Assembly: GCF_030127125.1 (NCBI RefSeq)
Contig: NZ_CP126156.1
Span: 2,666,001-2,730,000, forward strand
From: Halobaculum litoreum
Lineage (GTDB): Archaea; Halobacteriota; Halobacteria; Halobacteriales; Haloferacaceae
Length of the DNA: 64,000 nucleotides
Direction of reading: 5' to 3'
Under the pieces are notes generated by a model, which made no database searches, had not been told where the DNA came from, and was given only the letters and a program-made list of their open reading frames with translations. Position numbers and translations under genes: made by a program. Positions 1 to 6,751 of this stretch are shown piece by piece. Every line of letters begins with the position of its first letter. Within the stretch, counting starts at the first letter, position 1.

Positions 1-916
1 TGCTGGCGGTGCTGCTCGCGTACGTCCTCGTCCCGCTCCAGCGGCGGCTCGCCCCCCGCGTCGGCGACCGGGTCGCGGCGCTGACGCTGCTGCTCGTGTC
101 CGTCAGCGCGGTCGTCGTCCCCGTGGCGGTCGTGCTCGCCGTCGCGTTCCGGGAGCTCGACCGAGTCCGGGAGGCGGTCGTCGCCGACGGGTTCGACGTG
201 GCCGCGCTCGAGGCGCTGGCCGCCGCCGGCGGGGTGGACCTCCGGGGGAGGTGGCGGCGCTCCCGCGTCGCGCCCTCGACTCCGGTCCCGGGACGCTGCT
301 CGACCTGTTCGGCGGCGTCTCCGACGCGCTGATCGGGGTCACCGTCCTCCTGTTCGTCGTCTACTACCTGCTGGTCGACGGCGACGCGCTCGTGGCGTGG
401 ATCGACCGGACGGCGCCGGTCGACGCCGAGACGAGCGCCCGCCTGTGGTCGGAGCTCGACCGGATCACCTGGGGGGTCGTCGTCGGCAACGTCGCGATCG
501 CGGTCGTGCAGGGGGTCCTCACCGGAGGGGTGTTCGCGGTCGTCGGCGTCTCGAACGTCGTGTTCTGGATCGTCGTCACGACGCTGCTGTCGCTGCTCCC
601 GCTCATCGGCGCGTCGGTGGTGTGGATCCCGATGGCGGCGTTCCTGTTCCTCTCGGGGCGCCCCGTCGACGCCGTGGTCGTCGCCGTCTTCGGCGCGACC
701 GTGATCAGCCTCTCGGACAACTACCTCCGGCCGGTCGTCACCGGCCACGAGGCGCACGTCAGCCCGGGGCTGATGGTGCTGGGCATCTTCGGCGGCGTGC
801 TCGCCTTCGGCTTCGTCGGCCTGTTCGTGGGGCCGATCGCGCTCGCGTTCGCGAAGGTGCTCGTCGAGGCGGTCGTCGACGAGCGGGCGGCCGGCGCGGC
901 CGGCCCCGCCGAGTGA
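1..916 (+). pseudogene. AI-2E family transporter (PerM-like), 5'-truncated by window edge and frameshifted
   Basis: This is a polytopic membrane permease of the AI-2E/PerM family, thought to export small molecules or ions; the substrate here is unknown. The first part (to about 250) has two hydrophobic helices around an Arg-rich loop. The second part has several long hydrophobic helices, including the stretch LLSLLPLIGASVVWIP typical of the family, and ends at a TGA at 914-916. The frame is already open at base 3, so the true start lies upstream of the window. The two halves are in different frames. Restoring one G to the G5 run at 244-248 reads LRGEVAAL and joins them, so a one-base loss is the simplest explanation. 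Family assignment is good; substrate is not inferable. Confidence 0.8.
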
Positions 917-973
917 CGCCCTCCGCCGCCGGACCGACGCGAGGGGGGCTTTAGTCCCTCCCCGCCGGAAGCG

Positions 974-1822
974 GTGGTATGGACGGTCGAGCACGGGGGG
1001 GAGGCGCCGCGGGGCACCCGCGAACGGGTCCGCTTCTACCTGCTGGACCACCGGACGCCCGTCGGCCGCGCCATCGACATCGCGCTCCTCGCGTTGAACC
1101 TCCTGTTCGTCGGGGTGTTCGTCGCGCAGACGTACCCGCTGTCGCCGGCGACGCGGACGGCGCTGTGGTACACGGAGGTCGCCATCGCGGGCGTGTTCGC
1201 CGTCGAGTACGTCCTCCGGCTGTACGGCGCGGCCGACCGCCTCGCCGAGGCGACCGACCCGTACACCGTCGTCGACCTCGTGTCGGTGGTGCCGACGCTG
1301 ACGGCGGCGCTGGCGCTCGGGCCGGCCGTCGCCGCGAACGTCGGCTTCCTCCGGGCGGTGCGGGTCGTCCGCGTGTTGCGCTTCTACCGCTTCACGCGCG
1401 ACGAGGAGTTCTTCTTCGGCACCGTCGAGGTGAACACGCTCCGCGGGGTCAAGCTCCTGCTCACGGTGCAGGTCATCTTCTTCGTCGGCGCGGGGCTGTT
1501 CTACAGCGCCGAGGTGTCGACGAACCCCGGCATCGCGAACTTCGGCGACGCGTTCTACTACATGGTGATCGCGCTGTCGACGGTCGGCTTCGGCGACATC
1601 GTCCCGCGGACGCGGGCGGGCCGGTGGGTGACCGTCGCGGGCGTGTTCGCCGCCATCGTCCTCGTGCCGTACCAGGCGCGGAAGGTCGTCCGCGCGTGGA
1701 CCACCGACTCGGTTCGCGACGTCACCTGCCCCGACTGCGGGCTCACCGGGCACGACCTCGACGCGTCCCACTGCAAGGCCTGCGGCCACGTCATCTACCA
1801 GGAGTACGAGTCCGACGAGTGA
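974..1822 (+). CDS. Voltage-gated-type potassium channel with C-terminal zinc ribbon
   Basis: This is a six-helix ion channel of the voltage-gated cation channel superfamily, in the cytoplasmic membrane. The S4-like helix RAVRVVRVLRFYRF carries regularly spaced arginines. The pore has the canonical selectivity filter TVGFGD near residue 200, so K+ selectivity is expected. After the last helix comes a short cytoplasmic tail with two CxxC pairs (CPDCG, CKACG), a rubredoxin-like zinc ribbon of about 30 residues. The start taken is the GTG at 974; the nearby ATG at 979 is in another frame. No RCK (TrkA-N) domain is present, so gating would rely on voltage or on the zinc-ribbon tail. Assignment to the superfamily is firm; gating is inference. 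Confidence 0.85.
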   Translation: MVWTVEHGGEAPRGTRERVRFYLLDHRTPVGRAIDIALLALNLLFVGVFVAQTYPLSPATRTALWYTEVAIAGVFAVEYVLRLYGAADRLAEATDPYTVVDLVSVVPTLTAALALGPAVAANVGFLRAVRVVRVLRFYRFTRDEEFFFGTVEVNTLRGVKLLLTVQVIFFVGAGLFYSAEVSTNPGIANFGDAFYYMVIALSTVGFGDIVPRTRAGRWVTVAGVFAAIVLVPYQARKVVRAWTTDSVRDVTCPDCGLTGHDLDASHCKACGHVIYQEYESDE

Positions 1823-1941
1823 CGCCGCGACCGCGGGGCGCGTTCACACGGATCGCCCGCCACGGGGTGACTCGCCCCCGAGATCGCCGGATCGGCGAAA
1901 GCTCCCGCTGGTTGTGACGGATCCGACAGCGATCCCGCGGA

Positions 1942-2067
1942 GAACCGACTGTACGTGGGCGAATACACAGTCGAACCGATTGTAGCGTGATACTCGTTTA
2001 GAAAATATTCGTTTGGGAAGACGAATGCACAACCCTTATCAACTTGACGGCCATTCGTTGAATTGCA
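1942..2067 (+). promoter_or_regulatory. cspA upstream region: TATA element, inverted repeat and direct repeats
   Basis: This AT-richer stretch precedes cspA. A TATA-like CTTATC lies at 2035-2040, about 30 bp before the ATG, which fits a leaderless transcript. Upstream of it is a perfect 6-bp inverted repeat, ATTCGT (2007-2012) and ACGAAT (2021-2026), with a third ATTCGT at 2053-2058. Farther up, GAACCGACTGTA (1942-1953) recurs with one mismatch at 1973-1984. These are visible in the sequence; any role in cold or growth-phase control is inference. Confidence 0.5.
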
Positions 2068-2262
2068 ATGGCAAACGGTAAGGTTGACTTCTTCAACGAC
2101 ACTGGCGGCTACGGTTTCATTACGACTGACGACTCCGACGACGACGTGTTCTTCCACATGGAGGATGTTGGCGGCGAGGACCTGACCGAGGGTCAGGAAA
2201 TCGAGTTCGATATCGAGCAGGCTCCCAAGGGCCCGCGCGCGACGAACGTCGTTCGCAACTAA
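2068..2262 (+). CDS. cspA: Cold-shock domain protein
   Basis: This is a 64-residue single-domain cold-shock protein (OB fold) that binds single-stranded RNA or DNA and is expected to act as an RNA chaperone in the cytoplasm. Both nucleic-acid-binding motifs are visible: the RNP1-like GYGFIT near residue 14 and the RNP2-like DVFFHM near residue 26. The length equals that of bacterial CspA, and the sequence is more acidic, as in haloarchaea. The ATG is preceded by a well-placed TATA-like element, and a hairpin follows the stop. It is a single-gene unit. Confidence 0.95.
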   Translation: MANGKVDFFNDTGGYGFITTDDSDDDVFFHMEDVGGEDLTEGQEIEFDIEQAPKGPRATNVVRN

Positions 2263-2272
2263 GTTTCACACC

Positions 2273-2302
2273 GTCGCCTCACGGCGACACACTGTGATTC
2301 CG
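2273..2302 (+). terminator. Hairpin and T-rich tract downstream of cspA
   Basis: GTCGCC (2273-2278) and GGCGAC (2283-2288) form a 6-bp stem with a 4-base loop ten bases after the cspA stop codon. A T-richer stretch follows (ATTCCGTTTCTT). It lies between convergent genes and would suit transcription termination of cspA. Confidence 0.4.
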
Positions 2303-2387
2303 TTTCTTCGAGACCCGCCGACCGACGAGCGGCGCGTGCCGCCCGTCGAGGCGGGTGTTCGATTCACGACCGCTCCGAGCGGCGGCG

Positions 2388-3461
2388 TTACGCTTCCTCG
2401 GGGGTCTCGGTCGCGTTCTCCGTCCCCTCGGGGGTCGGCGTCTCCGTCTCGGTCTCGTTGGCCGTGCCCTCGGGGGCCGGCGTCTCCGTCTCGGTGTCCG
2501 TCTCGTTGGCGTCCGTCTCGTCGGCGTCGTCAGCGGGCGGGCCGGCGTCGTCCGGCGGGCCCTCGCCCTCACCCTCGCCGGGGTCCTCGGGCGGGCCGGC
2601 GTCGTCCGGCGGCCCCTCGCCGTCCGCCTCGTCGTCGTCAGGCGCCTCCGGCTCGACCGTCTCGGCGTCCTCGTCGGGGAGGTTCACCTCGGTCGTCGCG
2701 TCGGGCGTCAGCGCCAGCTGGAACGGCTCGCTGTCGTTCTCGCCGGCGAGCGTCCCGATCGCGTAGGCGGTGTACGCCGACTCCTCGTCGAGTTCGACGT
2801 CGACGGTGGCGACGACGCTCCCGTTGTTGTCCGCGGTGGCCTCGCGGATCTCGAGGGTGTACTCGCCCTCGGGGACGGTCGCGTAGTCGGTGACGACGCC
2901 GTAGGAGACGTTCTCGGCGACGACCACGTCGCTGTCCTCGACGGTGACGTCGACGGCGGGCGCGTCCGGCGAGAGGTGGGCGACCGCGACGGCGGCCTCA
3001 CCCTCCTCCGGCTCGTACGCGTCGTCGCTGATGAACAGCGGCGCGAACGGCTCGCTCGCGTTCTCGCTCACCTGTCCGCTCGCCGCGACCGTCGTCACGG
3101 TCCGGGGCCCGACGGTGACGGACTCCTCGTACACCACGTCGCCGCCCTCGGCGGTCGAGACGGTGAGGTTGTACTCGCCCGCGCCGACGGTGAGATACCC
3201 CGTCGCCTCGCCGAACGCGAGGTCCTCGACGACGGTCTCGTTGTCGAGGGCGACGTCGACGGCGGGCGCGTCCGGCGACGCGTGCAGGACGCGCAGATAG
3301 GCGGTCTCCTGCGTGGTCGGGCCGTCGTCCTCCTGTTGCACTTGCTGGAGCGTCGTCGGCGCCAGCTCCGGGCTGGCGAACGCCGCCCCGCTGACGACGA
3401 CGCTTCCGACGAGAATCGCTACCAGCGCTGCCGCGAGTCTTCCTGTTGGTGGGTCTGCCAT
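2388..3461 (-). CDS. Secreted DUF4397 domain protein
   Basis: This is a 357-residue exported protein. The N-terminus has a Sec-type signal segment (AAALVAILVGSVVVSGAAFA). Two DUF4397 beta-domains follow (about residues 50-150 and 155-260), each starting with the family signature: LHASPDAPAVDV and LSPDAPAVDV. Residues from about 265 onward are a low-complexity acidic tail rich in Pro, Glu, Thr and Asn-Glu-Thr, with repeats of PPDDAGPP. No lipobox or PGF-CTERM anchor is visible, so attachment to the cell is unclear. DUF4397 proteins are extracellular and of unknown function. The next gene downstream on the same strand order is a second DUF4397 protein, so the pair probably arose by duplication. 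Confidence 0.85.
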   Translation of the reverse strand: MADPPTGRLAAALVAILVGSVVVSGAAFASPELAPTTLQQVQQEDDGPTTQETAYLRVLHASPDAPAVDVALDNETVVEDLAFGEATGYLTVGAGEYNLTVSTAEGGDVVYEESVTVGPRTVTTVAASGQVSENASEPFAPLFISDDAYEPEEGEAAVAVAHLSPDAPAVDVTVEDSDVVVAENVSYGVVTDYATVPEGEYTLEIREATADNNGSVVATVDVELDEESAYTAYAIGTLAGENDSEPFQLALTPDATTEVNLPDEDAETVEPEAPDDDEADGEGPPDDAGPPEDPGEGEGEGPPDDAGPPADDADETDANETDTETETPAPEGTANETETETPTPEGTENATETPEEA

Positions 3462-3705
3462 CGCACTTCGCCGACATGTGTCCGCAGGTGATTGTTATGC
3501 ACCGAACGGCTCCAGAAAGCCCGCTCCCGTCGATATCGGGCGATCCGTAATCCGTACGTACGCCGACTGGTTCGTCCCCCGCCACGTCCGGCCGGGTGCC
3601 GGTCGCGGCTGTCGGTAATGCGGGTGTGTGCGAAAACAGTCCGCGATTACGGCGCGACCCGGGGCCGCCGTCGGCGGGTCGCGTCGGGGCCGGTCGCGGC
3701 GCCGA

Positions 3706-4743
3706 CTACGCGCTCTCGGTGCCGGTCTCCGTCCCGGCCTCGGTCCCGGCCGGCTCCTCGGTGCCGGCGTCGGTCCCGGTCTCGGTGCCGGTCTCGGTGC
3801 CGGTCTCCGTCCCCATCGATCCGCCGCCGGAGTCGACGGTGAGGATCACCTCGAACGGGGCGTCGGCCGCCTCGCCCTCGGGCGTGAGGTACCCCGCCGC
3901 GAACGCGGAGTCGACGGTGCCGCCCGCCAGCGACACGTCGACGGTCGCGACCGGCCCGCCGTCGGACGCGGTGCCGGTCGCCTCCTCGGTGCCGGTGTCG
4001 GTGCCGGTCGTCTCGTTCCCGTCCATCCCGCCCATGCCCTCGGCGGCGCTGATCTCCAGCGAGTAGTCGCCCGCCGGCACCTCCGCGTACTCGCTGGCCT
4101 CGCCGAACGCGACGCTCTCGACGAGCGTGTCGCCGCCGGCCACGCCGACGCTCACCGGCGGCGCGTCCGGCGACGCGTGGACGACCCGGACGGCCGCGGT
4201 GTCGGCGCCGGGCGCCTCCACGCGGTCCTCCAGCGGCTCCACCGCGAACTCCTGGTTCGTGCCGGACACCTCGCCGAAGGCGGCGACGGTGAACGCCCCG
4301 TTGGCGAACTCCACCTCCTGTTCGAACACCGCCTCCTCCTCGCCGGTCGGCGTCACCGCGACCGTGTACGTGCTCGGCTCCAGCACGTAGTAGTCGCTCA
4401 CCGTCCCGAACGAGACGTCCTCGAGGATCGTCGCCCCGCCGACGGACACGTCCACGTTCGGCGCGTCCGGCGAGAGGTGTGCGATCCGGGCGACCGCGCT
4501 CCCCTCGCCCACGGCCGCCGCGGGGTCGTCGGTCGTCTCCGGCGGCTCCGGCGCCTCTGTCTCCTCCTCGGTTCCGCCCGCGTCGGTCTCGTCGCCTTCC
4601 GTCACGTCCTCTACGGTCCCGACCGTCTGGTTCGAGACGTTCGAGCTGTTGTTCGCACCACCGGCGCACCCCGCGAGGCCGACGCCGACCGCCGATCCCA
4701 GCGCCGCCGCGAACTGTCGCCGTGACACGTTTCGTCGAGTCAT
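3706..4743 (-). CDS. Tat-exported DUF4397 lipoprotein
   Basis: This is a 345-residue lipoprotein. I chose the ATG at 4743 because it directly precedes a twin-arginine signal (SRRQFAAALG) and a lipobox (GLAGC); a longer open frame upstream reads as an unlikely Arg/Pro-rich extension. Behind the lipid-modified Cys is a Thr/Glu-rich linker. Two DUF4397 domains follow, with LSPDAPNVDVSV and HASPDAPPVSVGV. The C-terminus is a run of TETG/TGTE repeats (about 3717-3812 in DNA). It should be anchored to the outer face of the membrane by its N-terminal lipid. It neighbours the related secreted gene at 2388-3461. Function is unknown. Confidence 0.85.
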   Translation of the reverse strand: MTRRNVSRRQFAAALGSAVGVGLAGCAGGANNSSNVSNQTVGTVEDVTEGDETDAGGTEEETEAPEPPETTDDPAAAVGEGSAVARIAHLSPDAPNVDVSVGGATILEDVSFGTVSDYYVLEPSTYTVAVTPTGEEEAVFEQEVEFANGAFTVAAFGEVSGTNQEFAVEPLEDRVEAPGADTAAVRVVHASPDAPPVSVGVAGGDTLVESVAFGEASEYAEVPAGDYSLEISAAEGMGGMDGNETTGTDTGTEEATGTASDGGPVATVDVSLAGGTVDSAFAAGYLTPEGEAADAPFEVILTVDSGGGSMGTETGTETGTETGTDAGTEEPAGTEAGTETGTESA

Positions 4744-5071
4744 GCGGTCGGACCAGTCCGGTGGCTGACGCTTTGTTATGGGTGAGCCGGCGTGTCCACA
4801 CGGTCGGGTTACGCGCGCGGCGGACGCGGGGACCGGCCGGGACGCGCCGAGCCGGGCGGTCGGCGCCACGGCGGCGCCGTGTGCGGGTACGCTCGACGGA
4901 CCCGGGCGCGTGTGGGGTAGGTCGCTCGTACGACGCCCCCGCGATCGACGGCCCGACCCCGCCGCGGGTCGCGGCGACGGCACGCGGGAGTAAGTCGGGA
5001 TTTCGACACGATCGTTCCACCGGGACGCGGCGCTCCGTCGCGGCCGCCCGCGCCCGGCGGGGGCGCCGCCC
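4744..5071. other. Intergenic region without recognised gene
   Basis: These 328 bases separate the DUF4397 lipoprotein start from the end of ychF. The part next to 4743 should hold the lipoprotein promoter (minus strand), where ACAAAGCG-like sequence near 4770-4776 is the least GC-rich. The rest is featureless GC-rich sequence; the open frames in it are Arg-rich and not credible. Confidence 0.5.
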
Positions 5072-6271
5072 TCAGCCCGTCGTGACGATCTCGACGACGT
5101 CGCGGTGGTCCAACACGGTGTCGGCGCCGACCTGCCGGCCGCTCCGGCAGTCGATCCCGTGGAGGAAGCCGTCGCCGATGTCGGAGTGGAGCGTGTACGC
5201 GAAGTCCTCGGCGGTCGCGTACCCCGGGAGGACGAAGCAGTCGCGGAACGGGCCCTTGCTCCACGAGCCGTTGGCGCTGCCGGGGAAGACGGCCTTCGCG
5301 TCGAGTTCCTCGAACAGCGCCGCCTCGATCACCGCCTGCACGCCCGTTCCGCCGTACTCGGTCACGAACTCCCGGATGACCTCCAGCCCCTGCTGCTGCT
5401 CGTCGCTCACGTCGCCGACGATGGCGAAGTCGTCGTCGCCCTGCGTGTACTCGACGACGCCCGCCTCGTCGGCCTTCTTCAGCGACCCCTCGGCGTGGGC
5501 GCTGGCGGGGACGACGGTGAGGTGTTCGTACTCGGGGTCGCTCGTGACCGCCTCGTAGTTGTCGCGCGCGGCCGGCGTGTCCATCTTGTTGGCCGCGATC
5601 ACCATCGGCTTCGTGCGCTTGCGGATCTCGCGCGCGAGGTCGAAGCGGTCGTCGTCGTCCCACGTCGCCGGCTCCAGTTCCAGATCCAGCGCGAGCACCG
5701 TCTGTTTGATCTCGTCTTTGTTCGTGCGGAACGCGGACAGCTGCTCGGCGAGCACCTCCTCGACGCCGATCTCGTCCCCGGGGTTGGGGCCCTGGTACAT
5801 CGACTCGAACTTCTCGATCCCCTTCTCGAGGACGTCGAGGTACCACTGGTCGAGTTCGTTCTCGAGGAAGTCGATGTCCTCGCGGGGGTCGTGGCCCTCG
5901 GTCGGCTCCCCCTCGATGTCGGTCGTCCCCGAGAAGTCGACGACGTGGACCAGCACGTCGGCCTCGTTGAGGTCCGAGAGGAACTGGTTGCCGAGCCCCT
6001 TCCCCTCGTGGGCGCCGGGGATGAGCCCGGCGACGTCGACGAGCTTCACCGGGACGAAGCGGGTGTCGTCGCGGCAGAAGCCGTGGTTCGGCTCGCACGT
6101 CTCCTCGAACTCGGGGGCGGGGCAGTCGACGCCGACGTACGCCTCGCCGACGCTGGGGTCGATGGTCGTGAACGGGTACGCGCCCTCGGGCACGTCGTTC
6201 ATCGTCGCCGCGTTGAAGAAGCTCGACTTCCCGACGGACGGCTTGCCGACGAGGCCGATCTTGTAGCTCAT
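5072..6271 (-). CDS. ychF: Obg-like GTPase/ATPase of the YchF/OLA1 family
   Basis: This is a 399-residue TRAFAC-class P-loop NTPase of the YchF/OLA1 branch, which associates with ribosomes and is implicated in translation and stress responses. The ATG at 6271 places the Walker A motif (GKPSVGKSSF) at residue 9, as in other members; a 22-residue upstream extension is rejected. The G3-like motif DVAGLIPGA is present. The G4 position reads NKMD, a GTP-specificity-like form, so the nucleotide preference cannot be judged from this alone. The C-terminal TGS-like region ends in VLDHRDVVEIVTTG. It is monocistronic by spacing. Family assignment is firm. Confidence 0.93.
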   Translation of the reverse strand: MSYKIGLVGKPSVGKSSFFNAATMNDVPEGAYPFTTIDPSVGEAYVGVDCPAPEFEETCEPNHGFCRDDTRFVPVKLVDVAGLIPGAHEGKGLGNQFLSDLNEADVLVHVVDFSGTTDIEGEPTEGHDPREDIDFLENELDQWYLDVLEKGIEKFESMYQGPNPGDEIGVEEVLAEQLSAFRTNKDEIKQTVLALDLELEPATWDDDDRFDLAREIRKRTKPMVIAANKMDTPAARDNYEAVTSDPEYEHLTVVPASAHAEGSLKKADEAGVVEYTQGDDDFAIVGDVSDEQQQGLEVIREFVTEYGGTGVQAVIEAALFEELDAKAVFPGSANGSWSKGPFRDCFVLPGYATAEDFAYTLHSDIGDGFLHGIDCRSGRQVGADTVLDHRDVVEIVTTG

Positions 6272-6398
6272 TACGCCCGCTCGGCCGCCCCGAGTGAAAC
6301 GCGTTTCTACCTCTCGACGCCTGTGTCGTCCGTTCACATGGGATCCGGTCGGTCGGCTCGCGGCGACCCGGGCGCGCTCGCGACCCCTCTGACGGGCG

Positions 6399-6677
6399 TT
6401 ACCGCGACCCGGTCCGCGTGACGGTGACGCGGCCGCCGTCCGCGACGGTGACGAGACAGTCGGTCCACGCGAACTCCACGGTGGTCGCCGACGGCCGCCC
6501 GTCGGCCGGGAACAGCGCCCGGAGCGCGTCGGGGTCGACCGCCTCGTACAGCGGGGTGTCGAGGTCGATCGGCCGCACGCCCCGCGCCGCGGCCACGGCG
6601 TCGATCACGGCGCGGCAGACGTCGTCGCCGGCGGTCCGAACAACGGTCGCATCCTGACTCACGTGCTCCACTGACAT
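6399..6677 (-). CDS. HalOD1 output-domain protein
   Basis: This is a 92-residue protein made almost entirely of one HalOD1 domain, a small haloarchaea-specific module found alone or at the ends of signalling proteins. The characteristic core is RPIDLDTPLYEAVDPDALRA, followed by a short beta-rich segment ending in VTVADGGRVTV. Its exact biochemical role is unknown. It lies 74 bp downstream of the PAS/GAF/HTH-10 regulator on the same strand, so it may be co-transcribed with it. The hairpin CCCC-GTACA-GGGG at 6687-6699 lies just upstream of the start. Confidence 0.75.
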   Translation of the reverse strand: MSVEHVSQDATVVRTAGDDVCRAVIDAVAAARGVRPIDLDTPLYEAVDPDALRALFPADGRPSATTVEFAWTDCLVTVADGGRVTVTRTGSR

Positions 6678-6751
6678 GGTTCACTTCCCCGTACAGGGGC
6701 ACCCACAAAGGAGCGACTAGCTACGTGTGTACCGGGTCCCGCGACCGGGGG

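Noticed and set aside
9..332. Short separate gene at the left edge
   Set aside because: It is the N-terminal part of the AI-2E transporter in another frame; adding one G at 244-248 joins both parts.
2355..3491. Long plus-strand frame opposite the DUF4397 gene
   Set aside because: Arg/Val-rich shadow; the opposite strand has a signal peptide and repeated LSPDAP motifs.
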